Shown: piece after piece, positions 24,144 to 35,400 of the stretch
Layout of the letters: each line of letters opens with the position of its first letter
How positions within the stretch are numbered: position 1 is the first letter of the stretch
Notes under the pieces: generated by a model
The model's database searches: none
What the model saw: the letters and a program-made list of their open reading frames with translations, nothing else
What the model was told of the DNA's origin: nothing
Assembly: GCF_001625195.1 (NCBI RefSeq)
Contig: NC_054389.1
Span: forward strand, 310,001-374,000
Direction: 5' to 3'
DNA length: 64,000 nucleotides
Origin: Drechmeria coniospora
Lineage: Eukaryota; Ascomycota; Sordariomycetes; Hypocreales; Ophiocordycipitaceae
Position numbers and translations under genes: made by a program

Positions 24144-25651
24144 CTACAGTATTGCGGGAAACCGAATGTACCTCAGTTGGGGCACATTGCCAGCCACCCG
24201 CCCAGTGGGTTAGCGATAATGAGGCGGAACCGCGAGTCGAAGGCGGGGATGCTAATGCACGAAATGAAAATTTCTTGTCCTTTTATTATTGCCGTAGCAC
24301 TTTGATCGGTTGCCCAGTAAGGGCATGCTGTACACACAACCATTTTGCCAAATACACAAGGTAGGGGCAATGCTAGCAACGATATATGCCACGTCTCTGA
24401 TCGACAAGTAAGACTAGCATACCAAGTTACCAAGTGCATTAATGTATCTATATTCATCAAACTATCAAGAAGCTTCACTTCAAATCTTACTTTTGACTCA
24501 TTGTTTGTGCTGATAGTAACTTGTTTACGGCCGCTGATGAGGATAGTGCAACGGTATACTATTCCAAGTTGTTGGTATATGTCCCTCTTCGTGGGTGAGC
24601 CGACAGATATGTATTCCAAGTAAAACCTGACTGGCATAATTAACAATCTCATTTAATCGAAGCTTTAATACTGCTTTGCATCTAGTTTAACTGGCAGCAC
24701 CCAGGCAATGTATCCCACACCGCGACAGAGCTCTAATCACGGGCTGGTTTGGCCACCAAAGTACACATTAAATCCGTTGAAACTTGTAGCAGTGGATATT
24801 TGGGTAACATCTAAGGGCATCATTGCATGTCAGAATGAATTTTGCAAGGGGATAGTACAGTCTTCACTCTCTTATTTACGTCGGTACCCTCCGATCGACC
24901 ATACGGATAATTCGTCACCCTTGAAGCCTGGAATGTTACTGTCACTCTACTTGGTTTTACAGCCTTGCCTGCATTGAATGTTCCCATACGAGTATGAGAA
25001 CACGCACCAGGCTGGGAATGTCTCGTTGCCGATGATAGAACCTTGCGTATGCCAGGTTAGATTATTCAAGTTACAAGTGTCTGTCGACTGCTATACATGA
25101 ATTTCCGAGACGACCTGATGGATAAGAGGTCATTCTACATGTCTATTCAACGTCCCATGCTCCTCTCAGTTGATCATAAATTTGTCAGCAGTGCGCATGA
25201 CATTGGTACAACAGCAGATACTAGCACATCACGCGGCGAAGTAATTTTAGTAACATGGGTGATATTAGGTGAAATGAATGAATCTTCGGGTTTTGTGGAG
25301 GGTAATCATGACCCATTTGTCTACTTCTAGCTAGAACTGCAGGTTGTTAGGTCAGAAGTGACAGTAGCAAAATCTATACGTCTTACGATAGCGACAAGTC
25401 TCCGAGACGATCATGTATTAGCTGGCGGCGTTAAAATCTAGCAATAATATTTGTGAGCGGGAGGCTCTACAACTACTTATTCTGTTTGCGCAAAGTCATG
25501 GCCGTCAGAACCCCCTCACACATACATGCAAACAACGTAACATCCTCCACCCAGACTCATGCAATGATTCCACCGGCCAGTTACTCGAGCTTGGCCCCCC
25601 AGCAATATTTTAGACCAAGTTTGGGCCATAATGTATCGCAATTTGCTCAGC
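24144..25651. other. Intergenic stretch, no supported gene
   Basis: Short frames without domains. It separates the convergent subtilase and small secreted protein genes. I see no terminator-like or RNA feature I would defend. Confidence 0.45.
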
Positions 25652-26368
25652 TTAGCATGAATCGCCGCGTACAATTGAGTTCCAGTTACCTGACTCAAAG
25701 TTTTGTCCGGAAACCCAGCTGGCGACAGGCGCACAAGTATTAACGATGTGCTGAGCACTATCGGCAATCCAGTCCCAGTTGTCTAGAGTCTTTGGGCTCG
25801 AGTTCTATACAATACATTAGTCTGTGTCAGATGAAATATCATACTTGTGGATCCTCGATGAAAAGCGAAGATGCAGGGAAACGCTAGACTCACGTCGTTG
25901 CACCACCAGATGGCTGAATTATACGAACAACTAACCCGGCCACAATTTCCAGGACCTGGGCCGTTGCGGGGCGCAGCTCCCAAGCCTCGAAGGTATCCAA
26001 TACCATCCTGAATACTGCCTTTGTTGGCAAGCGGCCAGTTACCGCAGTTCACGGCAGTACGCTTGTGTTTCAAAGCCCTTGCCTCGGGAGCGTGTGCGAT
26101 GTTGGGATTAATTTGTAGTTTAAAGTCGGGGTTAATTTGGAGAGCTTGTGCATAAACATCCTGGACTGTGCCGTTCAAGACCTCTGTCTTGCCAGGGGAA
26201 ACTTCAATATTCCACTCCAGCGTTTCAACGCCGTATCCGGGGATAGGTGGTTCCATTGCAATGGCCTATAATCCGTGTAGTTAGTATATATCTTTACTTC
26301 CAAGTTTCGAAAAAGCATACGCCCGTTGCCATCACAGCAAAATAAACAGGTGCAATAGAAGTTCGCAT
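25652..26368 (-). CDS. Small secreted Cys-containing protein, 190 residues
   Basis: Three exons on the minus strand (26368-26321, 26265-25894, 25804-25652) joined by GT-AG introns of 55 and 89 bp give one open 190-residue protein. The start is the ATG at 26368 because it gives a signal peptide (MRTSIAPVYFAVMATGAIA, with intron 1 inside it). The mature protein has KRTAVNCGNWP (a possible Kex2 site, KHKR, precedes it), then QDGIGYLRGLGAAP, GPGPGNCGRVSCSYNSAIWW and CND. The last exon adds NTCAPV and ends GDSC. This pattern (GNCGRVSCS...WWCND) matches a family of uncharacterised secreted proteins in Sordariomycetes. No enzymatic motif is seen; an effector or antimicrobial role is conceivable but unsupported. 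The frame and splice sites are clean. Confidence 0.8.
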
Positions 26369-27095
26369 TTTGTTTAAAACTGAAGGGTGGTTAGAACTTG
26401 GTGTTTGAAAAGGCAATGAAAGCACTGATGCTGTTGAACGTTTTAGAGATGGACTCAATATTGTATCTTGGCGAGGGCTCACGGAGTCTTTATAGATATT
26501 GATTAAAGTTACCTTCGTATTCTTCGGATTAAATGCATATGGATAAAGTTATTAGTCCTTATCAAATTTGGTATATTGCAGGCATAGGCGAACCATATTG
26601 CATGCTACACATTAAGACATTCAAAACCGATACAATCGAGTCACGGTTTTTAATCAGTACGTTGAGCTAACTTAACAAAGAAGCTGCCCTCTAGAAAAAG
26701 AAATTTTCATAATACAATACGACTACATTTTTGCAGGCCGGGAGTATCGAACAGGTGCACCTTCCGTATTGTGGGAGGGTGTCCGAGGCATATTCTGGAC
26801 TGGCATACAACACCCGGGGTCGTGCAAGCTGCAGCTCGTATTAGGTATTCTATAAGTTAACTGCTGCAAATTTGACGATACAACCATAAAACTTCGCAAT
26901 CAGAAGTCTATGTGTAATCGAAGGCTGTAAGTAGTCTTGAGCAGCCTCTCCTTCTATTTTTGGGGAGAGCGTGCGAGGCATATTCAAGTTTCCTTAGTAT
27001 TTAGTTACACTCGGAGTGGTGCCTGCGGCGGCTCGTAGCTAGCATGCTGCAAGTAAGCGGCTGCAGTGTTGGTAAGAACAGAACAATATTTCTTC
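26369..27095. other. AT-rich spacer, no supported gene
   Basis: Upstream side of the small secreted protein gene. The near-repeated phrase gggagggtgtccgaggcatattc (26773) / gggagagcgtgcgaggcatattc (26961) suggests an internal duplication of about 190 bp. Confidence 0.4.
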
Positions 27096-27152
27096 GATTG
27101 GTAGTCCGAGTTCGAAGTAAGCTCCTGCATCGACCCTATCTCCTAACAACCG
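27065..27152. repeat. Short interspersed repeat, copy 1
   Basis: About 75-85 bp containing cgattggtagtccgagttcgaagtaa, then ctgcatcgacc and ctcctaacaa. A similar copy lies at 29597-29668. The gttcgaag core looks like a tRNA T-arm (RNA polymerase III B box), so the pair could be remains of a tRNA-derived SINE. Confidence 0.5.
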
Positions 27153-28337
27153 TGATACGTAGTGGCTGTACTGCCTTTATCTGACACAATAACGTATCTG
27201 AAAGCCTTGTAATGGTGATCTCCCTCACAGAGTATGCAGTTATATCGGAGTACGAGTACTAGTGGCCAAAGAGCGGAATATCATGCTATTGTGTAAATGT
27301 ACGAAACAGTCCATCCATGGACGGCAAGTGAAGGAGATTTCCCTGCCGCTATGGCCCACAGAAAATGTTATAAAACCTATTGAAACAGGAATAACAACCC
27401 AACACATGCCAGCCAACAAGGCCAAGACAAAGTCGGTACTCCACTTAGATTGTACAAGAGGTACAACCAACTGCATAGCGAGCCGCCTGGGCCACCCTAA
27501 TCCCACGGTGTGTCGTGATTTTCCCACGGTGCCATGGCCCAATTCGGTAGTCTGCATATATAAATATATAAAGATGACATAAGTACGGAGTACAGGTAAT
27601 TCAGTAAGCTAAATGTATTCCTGTTCCCTAGTAATTTTGGTACACTGTAGATAGTATATACGAACACAATTACCTTTACTGCCTGCACTGACTGTACCAA
27701 CTACACTAAAATCCTACTAACTGTAATGCCTGCGCTGCCTGCCTGCGCTGCCTTTGATAAAGATTAGGTCGTTAAATAGAACCCCCTACCTTACCAAAAT
27801 GGATTTGCCTTGTTACCTTTTGCATAGAATGCATGTGCAGCAACTGTATGGCCAAGGAATAAATGCAAGAAGCACATCTATATGCAGCACTACACCATAT
27901 AGCGATTTCCATTCCAAATTTCGCCTCGCACTCTAGTCAATTGGAACTGCTAAAATAAAGGCATAACAGCTTTAGAATGTTGGTTTGGGTAGTATTGGCA
28001 GCATACTTAAATAGCGTTAACTGACTGATGTTGATTTTCTTGCTTGTTGAGGATATGCGTTGGAAAGGTGCACGTTGTAGGAATATTGTAGTGCGGCTAT
28101 TATCGGTTAAATTCATGGGTGGAAGGTACTTAGATGCACTAATAAATTTGCCGAGACTATAAGTACTGTATATCCCTTTTGCCAAACTGGGTCATGAATA
28201 CGTATGTTATGGCGCAGTTACTAGGACAGGGTCGGGGATTTGTAAGATCGTGCATTGACTACAAGGCATGAAGCTAAGGAGGGAAGAAGAGAGTATACCC
28301 TAGAGGCATCCGGACCGCTTATATCCTTCCATCCCTG
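27153..28337. other. AT-rich spacer, no supported gene
   Basis: Open frames of 60-106 codons at 27262-27582 and 27754-27936 have no recognisable content. ctgcctgcctgcgctgcc near 27733 is a small simple repeat. Confidence 0.4.
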
Positions 28338-28562
28338 TGCCGTAACTCTGTTCCTTCCTGCCGTGATTTACGCACATTGTGCTGTGAATTCTGTTCCTTG
28401 TGCTAGCTACAGTTATGCTCTTTGTGCTGTAAGTCGCTGTTCGTTGTACTGTAACTCTGCTGTACGTATAGTAAATCAATCTCCCTTGTACTGTATTTCT
28501 GCCCTACGTATTATGAGTTTCTGTTCCTCGTACTTTAAAACTGCTGTGTCTACTGTAATTTG
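28338..28562 (+). repeat. Degenerate minisatellite of about 20-22 bp units
   Basis: About ten diverged units of the form tactgtaattctgttccttg run through this stretch. Read on the plus strand they give a loose heptad of Cys/Ala/Val residues, but nothing suggests a real protein. Confidence 0.65.
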
Positions 28563-29254
28563 CATGCCTATGGACTATCACGTAACGGTTCCGTTTCAAG
28601 TCACCCCCCTCCGGTTAGAGGCTTAGCCTTAGGCCGTATTTTGCCTATCTTTGATGTTCTCGATTTCCGGGTTGCTGCTCCTTTGACCTAGGAGCGGGTT
28701 AATAGCCACTTTCCTTAGCTTTTATGCATAAAACCATCAGTAGACTTTCCAGGTAGCGGGTAGGTCTAATTCGTAATATCCTCCTCGTTCTTCAAGTTTC
28801 TAGAATGGCCCGGCCTAGGTAAAGTTTAGTTTCTTGCTAGGTCACCCTGAGCCCTATCCTCATCGGTCGAAATAGACCTAAACCCCTTTTTCGAAATCTA
28901 GTTCTCGGCGTTTCTTATTAGCCTGCTCGCTGTATTTTTCTGCTTACCAGTTTATGCTGCCTCTAGCTGTTTATATTACCTTGTTAATTATTGGACTGCT
29001 TCCCGAATTAAAACTTTTTCCAATTAGCGTATTCTTCCATATATTTCTTGAAATCCCACAACTTCCTTACCTTGTAGCCCGTTCCTACCTCGAATCGCGT
29101 TATCCTGATTGAGTATTGTAGTAAGGATGCCAATGCTAAATCTAAGATAGGAAGGACGTCTAACCAGGTATATACAGCATAATTTACTACCAGTAAAAGT
29201 AGCTGGTTAAGATACTAGTTTATAATCTCCATCTTCTCTTGCACTTTGCAAGTA
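28563..29254. other. AT-rich spacer, no supported gene
   Basis: No coding frame of note and no recognisable domain. It may be very old transposon DNA. Confidence 0.35.
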
Positions 29255-29350
29255 AGACAGTACGAAGAATATCGCACGGACTGGGGAATTGATCAGGCTC
29301 GTAATAGCAGAAGGGGTGCTAGTTAGTAACTGCGCAAGAAGCACAATTTT
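29255..29350 (+). repeat. Old fragment of the Copia-type LTR family
   Basis: Shows the order cgcacggac, gggaattgatca, agtaactg and gcaagaagcacaat that is conserved in the LTRs at 45793, 52563, 58402 and 60872. It is more diverged than those and lacks both LTR ends. Confidence 0.6.
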
Positions 29351-29596
29351 AAGGAAGTCAAATCTACTCGTTATGCCTAGAGTTTGGAAAAAAAAGAAAC
29401 GTGTATGTATGTATATATTGACCAAGTCAGGTCAATGCGTAGGCAAAGTGACCTTGGAGCGGATTTCGCGTAACCTTGCGACTAACTGGGGAATAAGTAG
29501 GACGCGTCAGCACAACCTCCATTTCCTCCCTCTGTACTAAATTGAATCATTGAAAGAGATCTCTTGTTATCAATTTCTCCCAGAACCTAACCAAGA

Positions 29597-29668
29597 AGAA
29601 TAATATTCCATCGATTGGATAGTCCGGGTTCGAAGTAATCTCTTGCGTCGACCGTAACTCCTAACATA
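29597..29668. repeat. Short interspersed repeat, copy 2
   Basis: Contains cgattggatagtccgggttc, gaagtaatctcttgcgtcgacc and ctcctaaca, aligning over about 75 bp with the copy at 27065-27152 (around 80 percent identity by eye). Same orientation. Confidence 0.5.
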
Positions 29669-29770
29669 CAAATTAACCCTACGACCTCTACAACAATGCT
29701 ACTAGCTTTAAGAATTGCAAGCAAAAATAACTACAGTATAGCTAACTACAATAGCCAGCTTTTCTCTCCG

Positions 29771-30150
29771 CTAAAGGTAATAAAGTTGGAGAAATAAGCA
29801 CTGGAAAAAAACAAACGGCACTCCCAACGCCCACATTATATAACTATAAATTTCGAAACATAGGAATATAAGTATGGAACTTTTATTCAAGAGCACACCG
29901 TTACTATCCGGGTTAATAATCCAAGTATACGTCCGTTCGTTCCGATCTTCCTTGCAGCAGGGGTTATTGCTCTTAATATAGGTCGAGTAATCTGCTTCTC
30001 CCGCACCGTCGACTGGGTACTCATTTATCGCAGTCAATGTTGCATCTCGACTACCATCACTACAGTGGATTTTATCAAGCGAGGAAGTAGTGAACGTCCC
30101 CTTTACGGTCTTTGTTGAAATGGCTGGTTTCTGATAGTGAACAACCTAAG
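29771..30150 (-). CDS. Possible partial small secreted protein, unknown family
   Basis: A minus-strand frame reads AISTKTVKGTFTTSSLDKIH, CSDGSRDATLTAINEY, GEADYSTYIKSNNPCCKEDR and RTYTWIINPDSNG. The first part sits downstream of acceptor-like sites (cttag, atcag near 30125-30150). Three Cys in a hydrophilic context suggest the C-terminal exon of a small secreted protein, but I cannot find a signal-peptide exon. It overlaps the plus-strand frame at 30112-30408, so at most one of the two ends is right. Confidence 0.25.
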
Positions 30151-30408
30151 TTTACCTGTGCGACAGAGGACGGTCGCTATGCTGATTACCAGGCGCACTG
30201 GATTGGGTTCAAGTTGAACGAATTCGAAACAAAGGAACAGGTGGTTTGGGACGATATGTGCAGTGACCCCAAAGCGGTATGTGAGCTTAGAAGGGCCTTG
30301 GTCTGCCCTACGTGGGATACGAATGCGACTGACACACTGCCCCCAATGCACTTTGATCATCCAAAATGCTATCTTTCTATGTATTCTAGCGACATACCAA
30401 GTTTATAG
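30112..30408 (+). CDS. Possible small Cys-containing protein, unknown family
   Basis: A 98-codon frame in AT-rich DNA with protein-like content: KFTCATEDGRYADYQAHWIG, then VVWDDMCSDPKAVCELRRAL and CPTWDTNATDTLPP. It has five Cys. The first codon is TTG and there is no signal peptide, so a 5' exon would be needed (an acceptor-like ctgatag lies at about 30132). I do not recognise it. Confidence 0.3.
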   Translation: MLKWLVSDSEQPKFTCATEDGRYADYQAHWIGFKLNEFETKEQVVWDDMCSDPKAVCELRRALVCPTWDTNATDTLPPMHFDHPKCYLSMYSSDIPSL

Positions 30409-30580
30409 AAAATTAAGATAAATTGGAAAATCGTTTGCAAAATATACATAAAGGGTAGGTGTCTTGCATTTTTCTTCGGAGCAGTGGGAAGCATTGCACG
30501 GACTTGGAAATTAAAAGTAATGCTGGTACTGGGTAATGCTGGATGGAATTCACTCAAGGCAAGTACCTTGATAAGGTTAT

Positions 30581-30790
30581 AGCCGTGTTAGCCACTAATA
30601 TAGGTTCAACTGATCAGGAGAGGATTTGATCCGCATTGTACGATCGTACCTAGAGTAGGGTGGGATAGCCTACCTTCCAGCAACTAGTTAAAAGTATATA
30701 TAGGGGTTACGATTCCCACCCACTTTAATCCGTAACAAGACAGGAATTAAACGGGATTCAATACCCGTACGCCTATTGCATCCCGTAATT
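30581..30790 (+). repeat. Interspersed repeat copy 2 (possible old solo LTR)
   Basis: Begins tgttagccactaatatagg, continues ttcaactgatcag, contains gattcccacccacttt and acaagacaggaatt, and ends near attgcatcccgtaa. It matches the order of words in the copy at 20035-20180. TATATATA-like sequence (30695) sits where an LTR promoter would be. Confidence 0.45.
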
Positions 30791-31626
30791 GATCCTCTGA
30801 TCCGTGCGAAACACTTCTACTATACCCTTGGCATTACTTGCATGCACGAAAGTTGCAACTACTAGGGTTAAAATAGTACTAACCGAGTAAGCTGTAAGCA
30901 ATTAAAACACAACTCTCAGAAGCCCAGTTACTTCCCTTTTCGAATAGCTTTAATCTACAGCTTACAGCTAGAGCGGCTACTGGAGCAGCTACTACTCTAG
31001 CTACTAGGGCAGCTGCTATAGCAGCTATATGGCAAGAGGCTGTAATGGAAGAGGGATGTTTTTCATCAGTAGGGTTAAGTGTTTGCAGTGGCCACACTAC
31101 AAGCTTAATTGCAAAAATCTCGGAAGCGTCCGACACAATTGTCGTTAAGTAGATATTGCTATCCTAGTATTAGATGTGCGACGCAGTTAAAACGGTAAAG
31201 GTGTTCTAGAGCGAGTGAATAGTTGGCCTAGAAGGCAGGTCTTCAATTACCGACCTCGATAATAGATGGGGTATTAAATAGTGCCCAGGCTGTCAGAAGG
31301 AATTGCAGTAGTACTCGCTGCAGCATACGGTTATTATGGAAATTAAGAGTTGCAAAGGCGCATAGATGTAGCCAAAAGGCTGCAATGCATACCGTTGACT
31401 TTCAACAGGAACAGACCGACCGATTACTTGACTTATTTTGTAAATTACTTTGCGCGAATAGAAAAGCGCAAATTGTACGAATAAATGCTGGAAAAATGCA
31501 GCTGCGTGCCCGACCGTGGATAAGAGTGGATATTAACGGCCGCTGAGCGCACGGAGGGAAAATAGCGGTGGCGTTCTACTCAGCCGCTAAATCAGCCTCC
31601 AAACCCCCGCCGTGGATCTCCTGCTG
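30791..31626. other. AT-rich spacer, no supported gene
   Basis: A stretch rich in agctactgg/gcagctgctatagcagc words (30960-31030) gives an Ala/Val-rich minus-strand frame of 85 codons that is probably a by-product of the simple repeat. Nothing else stands out. Confidence 0.4.
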
Positions 31627-31940
31627 CTATTCTGGGTACGCACTATTTAGACGATAAGATAAGTGGTCTGATTTTGAGTTGAATCGCTGCCTATAACTAA
31701 GGTTTGCATAGGGGGCATGGAATCAACTGCTATTCTAACGATGCCCAATATTTAGACAATCAGGTACGTGGTCTGATTTTGAGCTGAATTGCTCGCGTGG
31801 ATGCAAGGTTTGCGAGGGAGTAATGGAGCAACTGTTATTATAACTACGCCTCGTTTAGACGATATGGAAGGTAGTCTGATTATAAGCTGAATTGCTCGCC
31901 TACTGGCAAGGTTTGCGGAAAGGTATTACAATATAGGACT
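31627..31940 (+). repeat. Tandem repeat, 3 diverged copies of about 104 bp
   Basis: Units start near 31627, 31730 and 31834. Each contains ttagac, then gtggtctgatttt (or gtagtctgatta), gctgaat, gct, and caaggtttgc in the same order. Divergence is about 25-30 percent. The array ends 0.5 kb before the giant repeat-protein gene. Confidence 0.8.
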
Positions 31941-32192
31941 GCTCATTCCGGGTTTAAGCTTTGTTTGGCACTAGCTATGGGGTATTGTCCTCACTCTAAA
32001 TCTAGACCCCTTTTGTAGGGATGGGCATATATTATATCATACGAGATTAACCTAATGCAAAGGTAAAATCTTTAGTAACGGATCCCTACGCATAAAGACT
32101 AGTCACATTTGACATTCACGGAGCAGTACTATATTCAATACAGATGGATCATATAAGTCAGTAGCAGGCTAGGGAAATAAATATATAGGATG

Positions 32193-32200
32193 TATAAAAG
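32193..32200 (+). promoter_or_regulatory. Putative TATA box of the giant repeat-protein gene
   Basis: TATAAAAG lies about 250 bp upstream of the ATG at 32445 and is followed by a CT-rich run (32236-32262) of the kind often found near fungal transcription starts. The assignment is positional only. Confidence 0.45.
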
Positions 32201-32444
32201 GATAGCATCCACTAAGAGATACCCCTAGAGAGGATCTCCTATCTCCTACTCCAACAACACTTTACTAAATACTTCGTAACAACATTATTCAATACGAATA
32301 TTTTACGGTGCGTGCCTTATTTATACGAAGTATATATTTTGAATTGTATTACAATTGGTATTGTTTTATTATTTTACTTTCCACCCGATTTATTCAATAT
32401 ATTCCCCAGAACCCCTACTTTTAAACTCCTAATCAGAGCGCATT

Positions 32445-35400
32445 ATGAATATCAAAAGCTCAGTAAGATTTGCTCTTCTTCTGTTATATACAAATTTTGC
32501 TTTTGGAGCGGCATACAATGATAAAGGGACAGTACTTGTTGAATTTCAGCCCTTTGAAATAATTTGCTCTAGCACAATAACAGAAAGCTATAGTATTCGG
32601 TATGATGCGCTTAGGGTAGAAACCCATCCATATAGAATGTTAATACTAAAGCAGGTATTAGAACGTATACTGTATATACAGGTTCGAATACCTTTACAGG
32701 ACCATTTACTACAATTACAGGTATTGGTACAGGTACAGTACTATCTACAATATCATTGAATCCAACGGGAACAGGGAGAACCGGAACAATTATAGTAATA
32801 GAGCCAAGTACAATAGAGGGATCATTTACAGGACCATATACAACTATTACTGCAGTTGGGACTAGTACGAATACTATTACACTATTACTACCGCCTTCTA
32901 ATACGGATAAGACAGGGACGTTAGTTATTATCGAACCGAAATCAACATTTACCGGTCCGTACACAACCATTACGAGCAAGGGAACGGAACTACTAGAGTC
33001 GACTTTAACACAAGCACCAAAAGGAACCTTTAAGACAGGGACAATCCTTATTGTCGAGCCAACATTAGTAGGGTCGCTAACGGGTGGATATATAACTAAA
33101 ACGACATTTGGACCAACGCCTGGTACTAGTTCGATTATACCACAACCCGGATGTATAAATTGTCCTACTACTATTATTATAACTGTAACTCCCAATATAC
33201 TGACCCAAGTTACAAGTGGGCCCGTAGCGGGAACAAGCACGATATTGCCTCCACCCGGATGTATAGGTAGATGCCGTACAAGGCTGATTGTAACAGTTAT
33301 AGTCGAGTCAACATTTGGTCCTACACCAGGTTTAACGACAATTTTACCGCCTCGTGGATGTATAGTAAACTGTAGAATAAGAATTATTGCAACAGTTACA
33401 GGGGGATATACAACCGAGATTACGCATGGGCCGGAAGCAGGAACAAGTACAATACCACCTTTAGCTGGATGTCTAGGTAGCTGTCCAACAAGGATTGTCA
33501 TAACTGTTAATACTGCAGGCGTCGTAACAGAGTCTACGATAGGACCGAAACCGGGAACCAGTACTATCTTGCCTTCTACCGGCTGTACTGGAAACTGCCC
33601 AACTAGGATTATTATTACTATAGGTCCTACTGGCGGTACAACTACTGAATTAACCTATGGACCGACAGCTGGAACGAGTACAAGACTACCATCAGCAGGT
33701 TGCATTGGCTATTGTCCTACGAAGGTAATAGTTACCGTAGGTACGACAGATGCAATTACAGAATCCACCTATGGACCAACGACCGGGACTAGTACAATTC
33801 TACCACTACCTGGCTGCAATGGCAACTGCCCTACAAGAATTATTGTAACAGTAGGTACTAGTGGTCTTGTTATTGAATCTACCTACGGACCAACAGCTGG
33901 TACAAGTACAATACCGCCTTCATCTAAATGTATTGGTAACTGTCCTACAAGGATTGTTATAACTATCGGTACTACAGGCGTCATAACAGAGTCTACGATA
34001 GGGCCAAAACCAGGAACCAGTACTATCTTGCCTTCTGCTGGGTGTACTGGAAACTGCCCAACCAGGATTATTGTTACTGTAGGTCCTACTGGCGGTACAA
34101 CTACCGAATTAACCTATGGACCGACGGCTGGAATGAGTACAAGATTACCGTCAGTAGGATGCGTTGGCTATTGTCCTACAACGGTAATCGTTACTATAGG
34201 TACAACAGATGCGATTACAGAATCCACATATGGACCAACGGCCGGGACTAGTATAATCCCACCACTACCTGGGTGCATTGGCAACTGCCCTACAAGAATT
34301 ATTGTAACAGTAGGTACTAGTGGTCTTGTTATTGAATCTACCTACGGACCAACAGCTGGTACAAGTACAATACCGCCTTCAGCTGGATGTATAGGTAACT
34401 GTCCTACAAGGATTGTTATAACTATCGGTACTACAGGCGTCGTAACAGAGTCTACGACAGGGCCAAAACCAGGAACCAGTACCATCTTGCCTTCTGCCGA
34501 GTGTACTGGAAACTGCCCAACTAGAATTATTATTACTATAGGACCTACTGGCAGTATAACTACTGAATCAACCTATGGACCGACAGCTGGAACGAGTACA
34601 AGATTACCATTAGCAGGATGTCTTAGCTATTGTCCTACGACGGTAATAGTTACAGTAAGTAATACAGACGTTGTTACACAATCTACAAATGGACCTATAG
34701 CCGGAACCAGTACTATTTTGCCCTCTTCTGAATGTCAGGGTAATTGCCCAACGATAATTATTATTACTGTAGGTACGTCTGCGCATTATAATAGTACCGT
34801 TACGACCTATGGTCCTACCGCTGGCACAAGAACGATTCCTCCGTTACCTCTATGTATGTCAAACTGCTATACACAAATAATAGTTACCATTACAGGCGGT
34901 TTTAGTACTACGACGACCTTTGGACCTACTCCTGGTACCAGCACTATACCACCAGAATCCGGATGTACTGTTAACTGCTTTACGAAAGTTATTATCACAG
35001 AGGCTACTACAGATATTGTCACCAAATCAACAATAGGACCAACTAAGGGAACTAGTACGATTTTCCCATCGGAAGGATGTTTTGGGAACTGTCCAAAAAC
35101 AATTATTATTACTATCCCGACAACAGGAGGCATTTTTACTTTATTAACATTTGGACCAACCGCTGGAACAAGTACAATATTGCCGACAAATTCTGAATGT
35201 CCCGACAATGCATTAATGCGCCGCCACAGGCTTGTACCAAGAAATGAGAAATGCCCGACAACAATAATTATAACTATTGCTACAACGAGCGTTGGTGTAG
35301 GTGTTACGACTGAAACAACCTTTGGTTCAACAGCTGGGACCAGTACTATACTGCCCTCTCCTGGATGCACCGGATTATGCCCTACTAGAATCGTTATTAC

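Noticed and set aside
27111..27125. Possible tRNA gene at the gttcgaag core
   Set aside because: No acceptor stem, anticodon arm or A box could be placed at either copy.
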